From Apiosordaria backusii (Eukaryota > Ascomycota > Sordariomycetes > Sordariales > Lasiosphaeriaceae): a stretch of DNA of 64,000 nucleotides. The position numbers and the translations under genes were made by a program. Under the pieces are notes generated by a model. The model was not told the origin of the DNA and did no database searches. It saw only the letters and a list, made by a program, of their open reading frames with translations. Shown here piece by piece: positions 34,783 through 48,500 of this stretch (the first letter of the stretch is position 1; every line of letters begins with the position of its first letter). Location of the stretch: contig JAUKTV010000011.1 of NCBI GenBank assembly GCA_030549205.1, positions 620,001 through 684,000 on the forward strand. The letters run 5' to 3'.

Positions 34783-36963
34783 TGTTCGCAAACTCTGTAG
34801 GCCGCGCTGGGGGATGGTGGGTCTGGGGGATATGATCAGGCCGGTGATTCTTTTTTTTTCTTCCCTTGTAGAATTTGTCGTTCACTTTCGACACCCAAAT
34901 CATGTCCCTAATGCTGTTGTTTTGTGTCCAATCCGTGAATCTCCTCTGAAATGATATCGTTGGCTGTGAGCGCGTTTAATTCCTAGGGTTTATCGACGGC
35001 TTAACTGGGACTGTTGAGGAGCTTACCGTACCTCTTTTGACGTCCCCCGAAATATGAACCAGCTACCTCAGGTGGGTGATCACTTATAGACGGGATTTCT
35101 TTACCATCTTGGCATATGTTTTTCTACCAAGCCTCGAATGAAGCGAGCTTTCGGGAAGAGGCATGTCCACCAGCTACATGATCGTTGCCCTATGTGCGCA
35201 GGATCATCATTCTTCCACGAGCGGATTCTGCATTCGAGGTGCATCATCAACATGAATTCTCATAGTCCCTTCTCTGCCTATATCTACATAACTAGCCCAA
35301 AACCTTCTGTGGCGACCGTTATCAACCTCAATTACCTATGAGCGATGTTTAATACCTATGCACAGCGACTTCACCGAGCTTTTTGAGAGTTCCTCTTGCC
35401 ATCGTCTGTGGATGACAGACTCACAATAGCTCAGAAATACAAGTCTTGTTCCGCTGGCATCCGGATGGGCAGATCTTTTTATGAAGAAGGATAAAACTAC
35501 AGCAGACGGACGTTGCTGTAGCATCTTTACGGCCATGCTGCTTACCTATCTATATCAGAGTACCAACATCTGTACATGATAGCAGTCAAAACCACATAAA
35601 TTATCTAAGTTGACTTGCTTCACAACAGACTCCAAAAACCGAGCTCATTACGTTGAGCCTTGGTAATCTTCTTTGTATTGCTGCCAGGTGTAATCCCACA
35701 TGAACACGGTGCCCTTTGCATATCAAGTGTCTTCAAAGGATTAAAGAGGTATGTAAATCCCCTTCCAGTTGGACTAGTTGCCACTCCTGGATACTCATTA
35801 CTGATTCTATCTCTGGCACAAAGATTGGGTAAGTTCTCATATATGTCATGATCGAATTAGTCGGTGGGAGAATAAACTGGTAGGTACACATTTGCATAGT
35901 CTCGGCTCTGCTGCCCCTTTGCGCTAACAACTCTAAAGTGTTTGTTCCAGTTGTCAATACAGCGGAAACGATAAGCGTACCTAGTGAGAATCTGGGCCTT
36001 ATTTATATACTTTCAATATCAGTGTATTCTGAAAAGCTACTTCGCCAAGCAGCCCAACTTAAAGTGTGATACATCATGTGTGAAGACGCTATGCAAATAT
36101 GAACACTTCTCGAACGATAGTCTGGGAGACTAACGTAAGGCAAGGGCTTTTTGAGCAGCCTGAGACGAATGGGCTCATAGCTATCAGGTAACAAGGACTG
36201 TTCTAAATCCCTCGAACATTCTGGACTTTTTTTTAGAGGATTCATATGTGCTTCGCCAAACTCATGTCATTCGGGGCTTTTCTCACATGGTCACGGACAG
36301 AGATAAGTTACATCGCCTGACGCAAGACAGCTCAGTCAAACAATCGTCATTGGCCCAAAGTTCAACAAGATCTCAGTCTACATATGGGAGCATCTGAACA
36401 TATGATCGGTGATGCGTTTTTTTTTTGCCCTCACAACCGAAAGATCTCACGAGACTCAGAATCAAGGCCAGAGATGCCGCCTTTCAAATAAGCGATCGCA
36501 GCAAACGCCGCTTGCGCCATAGGGGTCCATCCTAAGGCCAAAACTGCAGGATGCAAATGCAAGGAGTTGTTCTCGAGTGACGTGAACTGGTTTTCGTCCA
36601 AACCTGCCAAGAAGGGTAGACGGGATGACGGCAGACCGTGGTACCCGAGACCAGGGAAAGCCCTGGTATCACGACGTCCCTGAAAACATCGACCACCCAA
36701 AACCAAAACACCACGGTCGATCCCAGCTTCCCTTCCAAGGCGTGAGGTGATCGTCGTGGAAAGACAGCAAACAGAGATTCATGCGCCAAGGGCCGACGGG
36801 GTCGGGTTTTCCATCTCTGATTCCCCCGCATACACTAGAATCCAGCGTCGGTGGTGAGCGGTCCCCTGTCGCCTGTCAAAAGCTGACCACTAGCGAACTG
36901 TTAATTTTGGTGGATCAAGATGGGACGGCCGGCATTGGCGGAGAATCTCAACGGCGGGTGGTT

Positions 36964-37221
36964 GTTAACGAGGTCACTCCATCTTGGCACGCCACCAATT
37001 TGCAGTGCAGGAAACTTCAACATCACCAAGTCAAAAATATCAATCCTCAACATAAAAAAACGCTTTAAATTCGAGCTCGAAAGGATTGTAATTATATTTT
37101 AACCTTAGTTAATTTTTAAAAGGTAGGGAAGCCAAATGGCAATACGACTGGTGTTTTCAAGACTTTGAGGTTTGTGCGTCGAAGTGGCGTCAAAATGGTC
37201 AGTGCGAGTGACCTCGTTAAC
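36964..37221. repeat. Inverted-repeat-flanked segment (about 258 bp)
   Basis: GTTAACGAGGTCACTC at 36964-36979 is perfectly inverted at 37206-37221. The interior is AT-rich. Weaker similarity extends inward (GTGGCGT words). It could be a MITE-like remnant. No target-site duplication was recognised. Confidence 0.45.
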
Positions 37222-38309
37222 GAACACGCAACGGCGCTCTCTCGGCAGTTCCTTGTTCTTTGAGATTCTCTTGCAGATAGCAAACAAATTCTATGTAGTA
37301 AAACCGTGGAAAACTTCTTTTTTGCCGGATTAGTAGCTAAGACAATGCGAGCGTTGAAGATAATGTCTCAGATGCTGTGTATCCTGTACCTTACCTACAT
37401 TCTGCAAGGCCGATGTAAAGCATTGCAGCAAATCTGTTGCGAAGGTTGTGAATGGTCAGGTTTTAGTGGCTGTACGAGTTCGCTTCTTTCGCTGAAGAAA
37501 CGGCCCCGACCAATTATGTGTTGCGGAAGTGGTTTGCGGCGGCTGGCTGGCTTTGAAGGGCGCCACACATTGAACCAATACGACGGGAAGAATGTCGCAA
37601 AACTGCATAACAAAAACACTGATTACACGAGGAGAGAGGGCGTTTTTATGGCCTCTGCTGGTGTTAAAACTTCAAAATTGAACAAGCACTACTCCGTAGC
37701 AAAAGACCCTTCTTTCCGATCCCGGTCACCTGATCTGATCGCCCCTGTGCTGTTTCTTGTTGGTTGGCCCGATGAGGTGTGAGGTTGTGTTGAAGTGGAG
37801 GCCACCTGCCCACCCTGCGTGCTGCCGTCCAGCGGGGGATACGAAGTGCGAAAGGGGGCCCGCCTCCCGAAGAAGCGACCCCTGTCATCATTTTGCGGGA
37901 TCCTGGACTGTCCACGCAATCTGGAACCCACGACCACTTTTCTTCTGCCCTTCCGTTCTCAAATCTCAAATTCATTCGTTTCCCCTTTCGCTTTCACCCA
38001 CCCTCGTTTCTCCCACGTTTTACCACGTTATTTCTAATAATTCGGCACGTACACTCGCCGCTCTTACAAAGCTTTGTCAAGTTACCAGATAACCGGGTCA
38101 CACGGCCATTCATTCCACCCACATTTGACGGCTTTGTAACGGCTTTCGCCGCGCATTGATCATCTTATTCGAAACAGTCACCTCACACGAGACTAAATTC
38201 GAAAGGACACAACCATCGCTGGGAGACCGACTATTTTTTCCCCAGAGGCGCTTCATTCTGGTAAAAACAAAGACTAGGTGTTTGGCCATTACCAGCTCAG
38301 TCAGTCACG

Positions 38310-39110
38310 ATGCATATCAGAAGGGCGCTTCAACTGTTCGTTTTGGGGCTGTCGGCAGCCTCTGTTGCCGATGCTACGTTTGTGAGCCCAAGACTCGCCC
38401 GCCATGAGAGAGCTCTCCAGCGAAGACAGGACGGCGGTGACGAGGCGGCCAACACTGCGTCTGACCCTGCCGACGAACCGCCCCCGCCGTCGACATCAAA
38501 TACCCCAACGCCAACTCCACCAAGCACTAGCTCAACAACACCACCCATAACATCATCGACCTCGACGCCCCCCCCTGAAGAATCATCGACTTCAACCAGT
38601 ATTTCCGTTTCCACTACGACATCGCCCCGGCCAGGCAATTCTGTCTCGTCCACCTCATCCTCCACCACCGCCGCGCCCGACCCCAACGAAAGTGATGAGC
38701 CCACAACACACATCCAGACTATTACCAGGACCATTGTGACTACTAATCCCGATGGAAAAGAAACCACCGTCATCGATGAAGTTGTGACCACTTCGACCTC
38801 ACAACCTTCGCCAAATGGAGGGGGCGGCAACAAGGAGCCATCGGGCATGACCGAACAGACGCGCAACACGGTGATTGGAGTCGTGGTTGGTATCGGCGGT
38901 GCGATTGTTCTGGCTGGTCTGGGTTTTGTCGCCTGGAGAATTTGGGGCAAGAAGAAGCAACAGGAAGAGCAAGACACGTTGATGGACGACTACAGCGCTG
39001 TTGGCGAGAAGCCAGACACGATCGGTTCGACCAGTACACGCACTCCGTTCCAGAGCACACTCGAGAGCTACCACGCGCCAACACAAGTGAACACAGCGTC
39101 AAATTTCTAA
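38310..39110 (+). CDS. Mid2/Wsc-like cell-wall sensor, single-pass membrane protein
   Basis: A single exon of 266 residues. Signal peptide at residues 1-23 (RRALQLFVLGLSAASVADA). The ectodomain (about 45-185) is extremely Ser/Thr/Pro-rich and probably O-mannosylated. A conserved-looking membrane-proximal block reads THIQTITRTIVTTNPDGKE. TM is about 195-218 (TVIGVVVGIGGAIVLAGLGFV), followed by a WRIWGKKK stop-transfer and a 45-residue cytoplasmic tail with acidic DTLMDDYSAVGEKPD. This is the layout of fungal Mid2-type stress sensors that signal to the wall-integrity MAP kinase pathway through Rho1 (known for yeast). Assignment is by architecture only, since the ectodomain is low complexity. 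No WSC cysteine domain is present. Confidence 0.7.
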   Translation: MHIRRALQLFVLGLSAASVADATFVSPRLARHERALQRRQDGGDEAANTASDPADEPPPPSTSNTPTPTPPSTSSTTPPITSSTSTPPPEESSTSTSISVSTTTSPRPGNSVSSTSSSTTAAPDPNESDEPTTHIQTITRTIVTTNPDGKETTVIDEVVTTSTSQPSPNGGGGNKEPSGMTEQTRNTVIGVVVGIGGAIVLAGLGFVAWRIWGKKKQQEEQDTLMDDYSAVGEKPDTIGSTSTRTPFQSTLESYHAPTQVNTASNF

Positions 39111-40306
39111 CGCGCTCTGCCAACGGTTCTTTTTCACAATCTGTCGATAATTTTGCCATTTATGGGAAGCGTCCCGGAGTTTTCTTTTACGGCCTACAAC
39201 AGCTCCAACTTCATCACTATTCTGCATGCTCGGTGGAGGAACGCATATTTTTCTCGTCCTCGCCAAATGAAACGAAAACGAACGTGGATCGTGGTGGAGG
39301 ATTAGACGATGTGTTGTTTTTGCCCAGGAGCTCATCAGTCATGGTTTCATCGATCACAAGCAGCGTTTTGCTTTTACTTTTTTTCTTTATGGGGTGATTG
39401 GTTTTGGTTGGCATAGATTGGGATTTCCTCAGCGGCTACTGGACTGAGGGGGGTTGTTGATTCGTTACTCTCCTTCTTTATTATCTCGTTTTTATTCCCC
39501 CAAAAGTGACAACATAGTGTTGATAAGAAGTTACTGTTTAATATCATTATCGACTATCTACCTTACCTACACGAAAAAAGATGAAAAATTCGGTTCGCGA
39601 AGCATTCAGTTTCATGTTGGTGTGGATAGATGGAAGATGTGAAGTTGAAAAAGAGCACTCCCCGCTATTTAGACTCTTGACATTTCAACTTGTCTTGGTA
39701 GTTAGTGCGAACTGTCAAAATGTCAATGCCAATGTCAATGTCACATTTCATCTGATTAGAGTTTCCCTCGAGTCAGGGCTTTGGTCAAGGTTTTGGCCTC
39801 CGAATCTAATTCCGTGAACGATGACGGCATCGTCGATGCAAGGGACATTCCACGACCATGGTTCTCGAACACGAAATTGAAGAACAATTTTGTCTTGGAC
39901 TGGCAAATCACGTGTCTCTTGCATTGGTGTTTGTCTCAGACTTTTGCAGAAAAGTCTTGGTGCTGGTTCTTGGACGTGTGCTCGAGCCTCCGAGCGTGTA
40001 AATCATGGGTGTCTCAGACAGGTTTCAGGGTTTTTGGGGATGGTAGTTTCTATGCGCGGGAATTGGGAGAACGCGGGGTAATGCGTCGTGTATTCCTCAT
40101 TTTTGACATTTATTACCTTTGACTCCTCGTCTTTAAGAATTGAGGGTTTACTACTATTGTTGATGTTGATATCTAGAAGTTTTGCTTCGTCCTCTCATTT
40201 TATCGCGATCCCATCCAGGCGATGGTGGTTTTTGTATTTCACTTCCAAATTTAATTTACACAAGTTATATTCAAGTCGTTTACCGTTCACTCGACACTCC
40301 TTCACA
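39111..40306. other. intergenic, sensor 3' UTR to next promoter
   Basis: No gene supported. T-rich sequence. The upstream part of the open frame starting at 40088 continues into the secreted protein but lacks coding character before its signal peptide at 40307. Confidence 0.5.
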
Positions 40307-41035
40307 ATGCGGTGCTCCCTTTCCCTCCTAGCCCTCGGCATCACCACCATATCCTCCACCCTCCTCACCCCCGACTCCTCCTCCGGCCAAATCATCAACC
40401 GCGACTCCTACCACCCCAAAATCGACCACTTCGCCCTTCACTCCGCCGTCCGCCGCTTCAACGCCGCCCAGCAAGAACAACTCCAAAATCTCACCAGCAC
40501 ATTACCGGTCGTGTTGATCCCCCGTCAAGCATCCAACCTCCAAGTCTTCACCAGCGCCCTTGGCGGAGCCACCGCCCCGGCGATTACCAATTCCGGAGAC
40601 CCAGACAGACCCTTTGCGGTAGACGGGGACACGTTTCCCGACTTTGAGACGGCGAGTAATAGAGCGTGTGATAACCAGAAGAATGCGTGCGCAAAGATTG
40701 CGAATGAGGGGGGGCAGAGGGAGGGGGAGTTGACGGTTGGGGAGTGTGATAGGCAGATGGGTGAGTTACCTTTCTTTTTTTTCAGTTACATGTACCATAT
40801 AGACATGATTCGGGATTTTAGGAGATGGGGACGAGGAAAAAGACATGGGATGGGATAGGGCTGATTTATGTTGATATGAATAGAACAATGCAAGAGTGCG
40901 GCACTTTCGGCCGCGACTAGATCTTTTGATGGGGGTCAGCAGCAAGGGGGTGGTGGGCAGGGTGGACAGGCGCCGCCACCGGAGTCGGTGTTGGTTAGTT
41001 CGGATGAGAACTTTGATTTCTTCTGTGATGTTTAG
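40307..41035 (+). CDS. Small secreted protein, cysteine-containing
   Basis: Exons 40307-40760 and 40884-41035 (123-nt intron, GTGAGT donor, AATAG acceptor) give 201 residues. The start at MRCSLSLLALGITTISSTLL provides a signal peptide; the frame is open upstream but without such a feature. The middle has a conserved-looking block LQVFTSALGGATAPAI then DPDRPFAVDGDTFPDF, followed by four cysteines (ACDNQKNACAKIAN, GECDRQMEQCKSA). The second exon adds a Gln/Gly stretch and ends ENFDFFCDV. The pattern suggests an extracellular or wall-associated protein found in many ascomycetes. I do not recognise a named domain. No GPI signal. Confidence 0.75.
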
Positions 41036-42516
41036 GTTGGGGGTTTTGGAGCCGTGGAACTGGGATTTACGGTTGGTTTGATGGTGTACCTAAACGAACA
41101 ATGGCACCCGGGGACTCCGGGAACAAAGACTATCTTGTGACTTGCGATTGGGGACAAAGTCGGGCGTGGTAAGGCTGTTGGATGGTTTTTTTTGGTATAT
41201 GGATGGGATGATTGGTTTTGGGCCACTTTTTGACAGTTTCAAGCAAAGTGTGGTTTGTTGAGAAGAATTACCTTTGAGGCGAGATCGTCATCCCTACCTT
41301 TGCTGCATGAGTCGCTGCCCGATATGGCATTCATCGTCACCACAACGTACAGCGGTGGCGGACTGCCGAACGGACGGCCGGGTCCCAGCAGAACGACCCA
41401 TTGTTTCGGGAAGTTTGACGACCGCTGGAATGATGAACCACGATAAGACCCCTGGCCGGCCTGGCCGTCGCCCGCTCACCCGTGATCTTCGGAACGGACC
41501 GAGACATGCTGATTTAACTGTACAGACGGATTTTACGGGGAAAGGGACCCGTTATAAAAGAAAAAGTGCATGATCACTTCATCTGCCAGCATCTCGAAAT
41601 TGAGTTGGATGTGTGATGCAATTGGCTTTCAGAAAGTTTCAATGTGGGTCCACGCGGTCTGCTTAGTGCCAAGACAAACCATGGCGCGTGGCCTATGCAC
41701 AATGTCGTGGCCAGTCGGTTGTCGTTTTGATGGCACGCTCTCCGCGCTGTTCGAGATGTTTTAAACTTTTCGGGCCTGGCTCGACAGGTGAGAAGCTGAG
41801 AACAAGTTGCCGTTGGAAAACCTGGAGAAATTTAGTTGTATTTGTAGTCTACGCCATCGTATGAAAGTTCCTTACAGTACGATCAGCCCCTTGGTTGCTT
41901 CTCCAGGTAGTGTACCATCCATCCAACAACGAGATTACACTACGGAGGTGGAGCGCGACAAGGTCCGGTCCGGCTCATTAAAGCAGGTGTTCCCAGTCCG
42001 AAAAAATAATTGCTCGTCGACCCACGACACCCTCTCCTCCTCCTAACCTTGTCCCTCCATCTCGAGCCAGACCACGGCCCATTCTCGCGTCTCCCTTTTA
42101 CAGCTGCAAGCTGCCGACTCGAGTCCATCGTCAGCCTGCCGTGTTGCGCATCCATGTGTTTGTGCAGATCGAGCCCCCTTTGCCTTCTTGTCGCTCCTTT
42201 AGCCTCAGTTTAATTATTTCCTTGGCCCATTCACTTCGACTCCGACCACCAACGTCGGATACGCGTCGTCGCGTCCAGTCCGCCCGACCGTTGCTGTATA
42301 CCTAGCCACTTCCCAGGTTTCCCCAGGAAATCCGACGTGGGAAGTTTGGGCTTGTTTACTCAGACGATACTCGTCCCGCCTTGATAACAATCGAGAACCA
42401 GTAGCAGACGACGCTCAACTCGTCTGCGCTGTCTCTCGGCCTTGTGAGTAACGCACCTAAACCCAATTCCATTACATGCCGCCATCCAACCACCGACCAC
42501 GCGGAGCCACCCACGC
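41036..42516. other. intergenic, promoter of the coiled-coil gene
   Basis: No gene supported. Pyrimidine-rich from about 42.0 kb to the start at 42517. A GTGAGT word near 42444 could mark a 5' UTR intron or an extra upstream exon; this cannot be decided from sequence. Confidence 0.5.
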
Positions 42517-45500
42517 ATGTCCCGGCAGCCAGCTCACACCCCCCACCGACATGTTCGGCTAACATTGGGTGTCACTCCAAGTTTTCTAAAAACGTCGTCC
42601 TTCAAGTTGTCACCGCACACTCCTCCTCGTGCACTAGCACAGGACGGCTCCCATAAGCCCAATTCCAGGTTGCAGGAACATCCATCACCGACTGCATCGT
42701 CCCCCGCCCTCTCGAGCGCTTCCACAGCCGACGGCGAGGCATCCCCCGTACTTCCGCCTCTGCCAGTACCCAGATTACCCGATCGAGTCCGTGGCATATT
42801 GAGGACTCCTCCACCCGCTGCTGAGAGATCGGAAGACGAAGACGACAAGGGCGCCACCGACTGGGGTTCTCCGTACCCCTCAAACCTTCGGACCGACAGC
42901 ACCTCAAGCAGCGAAGCATCTGGGGACTCGCCCATACCTATCCATCGCCTACAACTACAAACCCCCTTCTTGCGTCCTGCTCCCCTCATTGAAGAACCCC
43001 AGCCCGAACCACCAAGACAGTCGGGGTTGAGTGCGGCTGCAGCCGTGCTCGCGAACCGAGCCAGGCGCATTGCGCACGGTATCACGGAGGACTGGATACG
43101 TCAGCATACGGCCGCTGGAGGTGATCAGGAAAAACGACATTGGTTTAGTGACGGAACCGGCGATAGTGAGAACTCTTCACTGAGCGGCTCATTTTCCGGT
43201 GAGGAAGCTGCGTGGTTGGGATACGACGATATCGACATCCAAACCCCACGACAAACCCCACGACCAGGCCGCGAGAGTAATAACGGACGGTGGCTCACAT
43301 CCGGCCTCGACCGCAGCAAACAATCCAGTAACGAAACGTTGAGACAGGCTCACCTGGACCGTGCAAAAGAAACCACGGCCGCCAAAATGGCATCTTCCGA
43401 CGAGAGGGCAACGCCCGATAGCGTGGGCAACCACGTCTTTGCAACTGACTCGCTCTCAGCCACTCAGGGGCGCCCTGATCTTCCTGAGAGGCCCGGCACA
43501 CCGAAACTGAATGGAATCAATGGGTCGGCGATTGTTTCACAGGCAGAGCATAAGGCACCCTCAACACCATCAAGAGCGGCTGTCAAGCGCGCGTCTTTGA
43601 GTGCAACCCCTCGCGCGTTCAGGAAAAAGGTACCCTGGAAGGGTAAAAACATCATGGTATCCTTCCCTAGCAATGACCGACGGGGTCAGCCGGGCGGGCC
43701 GCCAATGCCCCTTACCGAGACCCAGGTGAAGGGCATGCTTCGAAGCTGGGAGGAGCTTGGGTATACCACCGACGGATTCGATTTAGCACAGGATGCCCCA
43801 GAGCTTGGAATTGCCCAGCAATCACAGAGCAAGGGGGCCTGGCCTGACTTTGATGATGTTGCTCGGGAGCGGCAGAATGGCAAATGGACAGTACTCCTGC
43901 CCGATCTCAACGGTAAGTCCTTGGAAGTGAACCATGCGATTGCAACCTTTCGACTCTGACATTGTTTTTTACTTGTAGCCTGGAAGAAATATGTCGATGA
44001 GCTCAACGAAGCGAAGCTCCGCGCCTTGGGCGTTTCGTTTGGCGACGACGAACCTCCCCTCCCTCCGCCGCCAGCGATTTCCCCGGCGACAACGATGGGC
44101 CGACAAACGTCCATGCAATACCCCCCGCTTCCGTTCTCTCCGCCTATACCGACGTCTTCCGCGTCCAGCAATCAGGCAGTCCCCGGGTTCCCCTTCAATG
44201 TGCCATTTGTCACCTCTGCTACACAGAGCCCAGGTATCTCTGCCGGCGCATCACCCGTGCCGTTTAACAAGTTCAACTCACGGGCGTCTATTTCGATTCC
44301 ATCTCCACATGGATGGTCTCCATCGATAATGCTCGGCCATCGTGTTGGCTCACCCTCGCTGGCAAACTTGAGTGCCATCATGTCTCCAACTTCACCATTC
44401 TCTCCAGACGGGATGGGACATGTGGCGCCTATTAGCCATCAACGACACCAGTCGCTCCAGTTCCCTGTCTTGCCTCACCAATTCCAAGTGCCAGTTAGAG
44501 CCTCACCGCGATTGCAAGATTTGTGCGAAGTTGAAGAAGAGGAACCGGCCGACGACGAAGCCTCAAAGCACCACGAACCCGGTTTTGTACACCATAATTC
44601 CAGTGATAGCCTACAGAAAGAGATCGACGAGGCTGAATACCATCTCGAGGAGCAAATGCGCTCCCAGCTTGACAATGATGAAGATTACAGTCCCCACAAC
44701 GAAAATGACAAGGGAGAGATACCTTCATTGCCATCTGTTCAGTTTGCTGCCCAGCCTCCCCGGTTTGGCGAAGGGGACGGTCTCGTCTTGCACCACCCCA
44801 GACCGCACAGCCGGGGCCACTCCCTCTCTCAGAAATTCTACACCGAGGAAGACGCAACTGTTGAGGGCGGCTTCAGGCCCACACTGCAGGGCATCACCTC
44901 CCATTTGTCAGAAGATTCCGAGATCGAAACCAACCCGAGCAATCTGGGCACTCCCGTCCAGGGCTTCGATTTTGCCAAGATCACTCACCAGCGCACGTTT
45001 TCGAATGGCAGTAACCCATGGCATCACAACGAGTCCGAGAGACCGGCTGTCAATGGCAATCATCAGCCTCGTGTCAGCCATGGCAGCAAGTCCTCTTTCT
45101 CCAAGTTAAATGTGGAAGCGCCAGAGTTTAAGTTCAACCCCACAAACACGTTCACGCCCGGTGGCGGTTTTGCTTTCTCGAACGCTTCGTTCACAACACC
45201 TGTCTTCAATGCAGGGGTACCCCAAATGGCTCCCAATCCCTTGGGCATGCCGGCTGCTATACCTGCTCCGATGCCAGCTTCCAGCACTGCAAAGATCAAT
45301 GTCAACGCTGCGCCCTTTTCGCCTGGTCAGAGCGACTTTAGCTTCTCAAGCTCAGGTCCCAAGTTCCGACCTGATGCCCCGGCTTTCACACCGACAGGCC
45401 TGCCAGCAGCCGCTTCTGGTTCTGAGAGAAGCGTGAGCAAGCCTGGCTCCATTTTTGGGAGTATTGACTTGTCGGCTGCGGATATTGTGAAGCCCACGAA

Positions 45501-48500
45501 ACAATCACAGGCCATTCCTATCATCAAGCCCGAGGACGAACAGCCTGACGAAGAGCGTGAGGGGGGCAAAGCACCTGGTCAGTACACGGGCGAGGAGACA
45601 CGCAGCAAACGAGCCAAAGCTTCGGTCGAACCTGATGATGATATTGCTCTCTTTGCGGACCGCACAGAAGACTCGACGTTGGTCACTGCCAAACCGCAGA
45701 CAATTGCTGAAGATGAAGCTGTTCCCGTGGAAGACAAGTCCTTTGACGAGTCCAATATCGGTCAGGAAGACACTGCCCAGTCATCCATGGTTATTTCAGC
45801 AACGCCAGATACCGAGGCTGCGATCAGTCCGTCAGAAACCTCGCCAGACCAGGCGACTGTTCCTTGGGCGCCATTCGAGTTCAACAAGCCCGCTGAGATG
45901 CAGGCTTTCGCTGAGGCCGCGCCATTTGAAACCGGAAGCTTCAAGGCTGGCCACAAGAAATCGCTTTCAGCAACGGCCAAGGCGTTTGTTCCCGGCGTGC
46001 CTGTTTGGGAAGATGATAAAGACACCACTCCTGAGGCTACTCCTGTCGTTGCTAAAGATGAGCAAGGCACCCTCAATAAGGAAACCGACGAGGCGGTCGT
46101 CGAGCCCATCGAACGACCAGAGGAGGATCTTCCAGCACCTAGCGCCGGTATCACTCGATCAGTCGAGAAGGAACTCCCTCCGGCTCCCAAGGGGCTGGCT
46201 GCATCTCGATATGCGCAAACCTCTTCTCCACCTCCGCCCCCACCAAAACAGAGTGGGCTCTCGGCCTCACGGTTTGCGTCCGTTTCTTCGCCGCCTCGGA
46301 ACGAGAACTCCACTCCTGCTTCGTCCACTGAACTTGATGACAAGCCTTTGCCTTCGGTTCCTGTCGAGGAGGCCGCTCAGGATCTGCTCGCCGAACCTAC
46401 CATGGCCGATCTTGATGAAATCATGCGCCGCCTGAATGAAAATCCGGATATGGGGGTGAAGAAGACGTACAACACCGAGCAACAATGGGCACATGCTGAG
46501 CCGGCTCCCGCCCTGGGAGCCTCATTGGAAGCCACACTTGATGCGCCTTTGCTCCGCAGTGAGGCTCCTAGCCCGAAGCTAAGCAGTCAACAAGTCAGTG
46601 ACATGGATAACTCCCCCAGGACGTTGTCTGCAGGGCCAGAAGACCCATTCAGTGACCAGGTGCATCTTACCGAGGGAGCTGTTCAACGCCTCAATGGAAC
46701 TAAGAGTCTTCCTGCTAGCGACTGGGAGGGTACTTTCACCGAAGACGAGCAAACGAAACTTGAGTCGCGCGTCAAATTCTTTGATGGCCGTGTCAATGAA
46801 CTCGTTGATGGGTTGCTTACTGCTCGGCTCCAGCCTCTTGAACAACTCGTGTCTGGCCTTACTCGTGCTGGAAAGCAGCTTCAAGCTTCCCAACCGCAAC
46901 ACAGCGTATCAGACATCGAGGATGGCGATGACGAAGAGGATGGGTTGCCGCATCTCAAACGTCCCACAAGCCCCCGCCGAGACCGTAGAATGCAGCAAAT
47001 TCGTGCGGCCGTTTCTGAGGCGTTTGCAGCACACCACAAGCTTCCCGCAGAGCCGGCTCGTTCTGCGGCTGGCGAAGACAGTTCGCGTGTCCTGGCTTCG
47101 CTGGAAGAAATGAAAGCACAGCTCAACGTCCGGGCTGACATTGGGAGCATCGTGGAGGAAGTTATTGAGCGTCGTATCCCAACCGCGACTGTGGATAAAG
47201 ATATGGAGATCAATCAGCTTCAGGCTCGACTTGCGGCACTTGAACAACGACTCCATGACAGCGACACCAAGTTGGCAGCCGAAACTGCTGCCAGACGGGC
47301 GGCTGAAGACAGTGCGGCCAGGGCTAGCCGTGAGCTTGAGAATGCGGCTACAAAGATTGATGTTGAGATGATGAATAAGAGCTCTTTAGGTCAGCGAATC
47401 AATGACCTCGAGGAACGTGTACATCACGCTGAGCATCAGGTGGAGGAGGCGGTCAATGGCAGAAGGGCTGCTGAAGACCGTCTCGCTGAGAACCAGCGTT
47501 TGCTCCGCATCTCTTCTGAAGAGGAGACTCGTCTTCGCGAATTGGTCGACACTAAGGAGGCTGACCTGACCGAGGGCCGAAAGGAAACTCAGCACTGGCG
47601 GAGTGAAGCGACTCGCATTGCCACCATCGCTCAAAGACGGGATAAGGACCTTGCCCAGACGCTCGACGAAAACAAAGCCCTGCACAAACTCATCGAGACC
47701 CTCGGTACCCAGGTCGAAGAGAACGAGCGTATTCGGGACAATTACCGTAACAAACTGTTCTCTCTCCAGGAAGACATGGCAAAGGCCGCAAGTGATATTG
47801 CTGAGGAGAACGCTCGTCATGCCAAGGAGGAACAGTCACTTCTTGCTCGCCAAGAGGAGCTTGAAGCCAGACTCCAGGCTGAAGCTAGAACTCGTGAACG
47901 CATTGAGACGGAACTTCAGAGGTTGGAGATGGGCGAACGCCAGGGTATGCGCGCTGTTGCCGAGTGTAAGAGACTCGAAGCTACTCTTGCCGAGATGCGC
48001 GCAAAGAACCACAAGCTGTACCAAAGTGCCCTTCGCTATCAATCTGAGTTTGAAGAGGCGAGAGAGTCTGGTGCTCGTGAAGTCCAGCGCACCCGCGAAG
48101 CTATGCAGAGCGAAATTGATGCTGCCAACCACGAGGTCAACGTTGCCCGCGATGAGCTCGAAGATCAGATGGTGAGACTCAGAAGCCAGCTTGACCAAGT
48201 CAAGATGGATGCCGATACTGCCAAAGCGCGTCTTGAGATGTTGTTGGAGGAAGCTCAAACTACCAAGCAGACCGAGCTCGAGGCCCTGATCGAGAAGCAT
48301 CAGAACGAGGTCGAAGATCTGCAGGCACGCTACGACCGCCAACTCAGCAACACCGCCGAGGATGCCCACCGTACTGAGCAGAATCTCCTGGAGCGTCTCA
48401 GCATTTCGACTTCCAAGTCTGAGCACCTGCAAGACAAGGTGGCTCACCTCGAGGAGAAGCTTGAGATTGCCAACGAGGCTGCCCGCGCTGCGGCTCAAGC

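Larger units (their letters stand above)
31439..38309. other. Long intergenic region (about 6.9 kb)
   Basis: No supported protein gene. It includes the chitinase promoter, a tRNA-like hairpin near 34.67 kb followed by a 36-bp tandem duplication, an apparently AT-richer stretch of about 34.98-37.3 kb with no frames of coding quality, and a 16-bp perfect inverted repeat at 36964-36979/37206-37221. It may contain decayed transposon sequence, but no transposase or reverse transcriptase motif was recognised. Confidence 0.5.
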
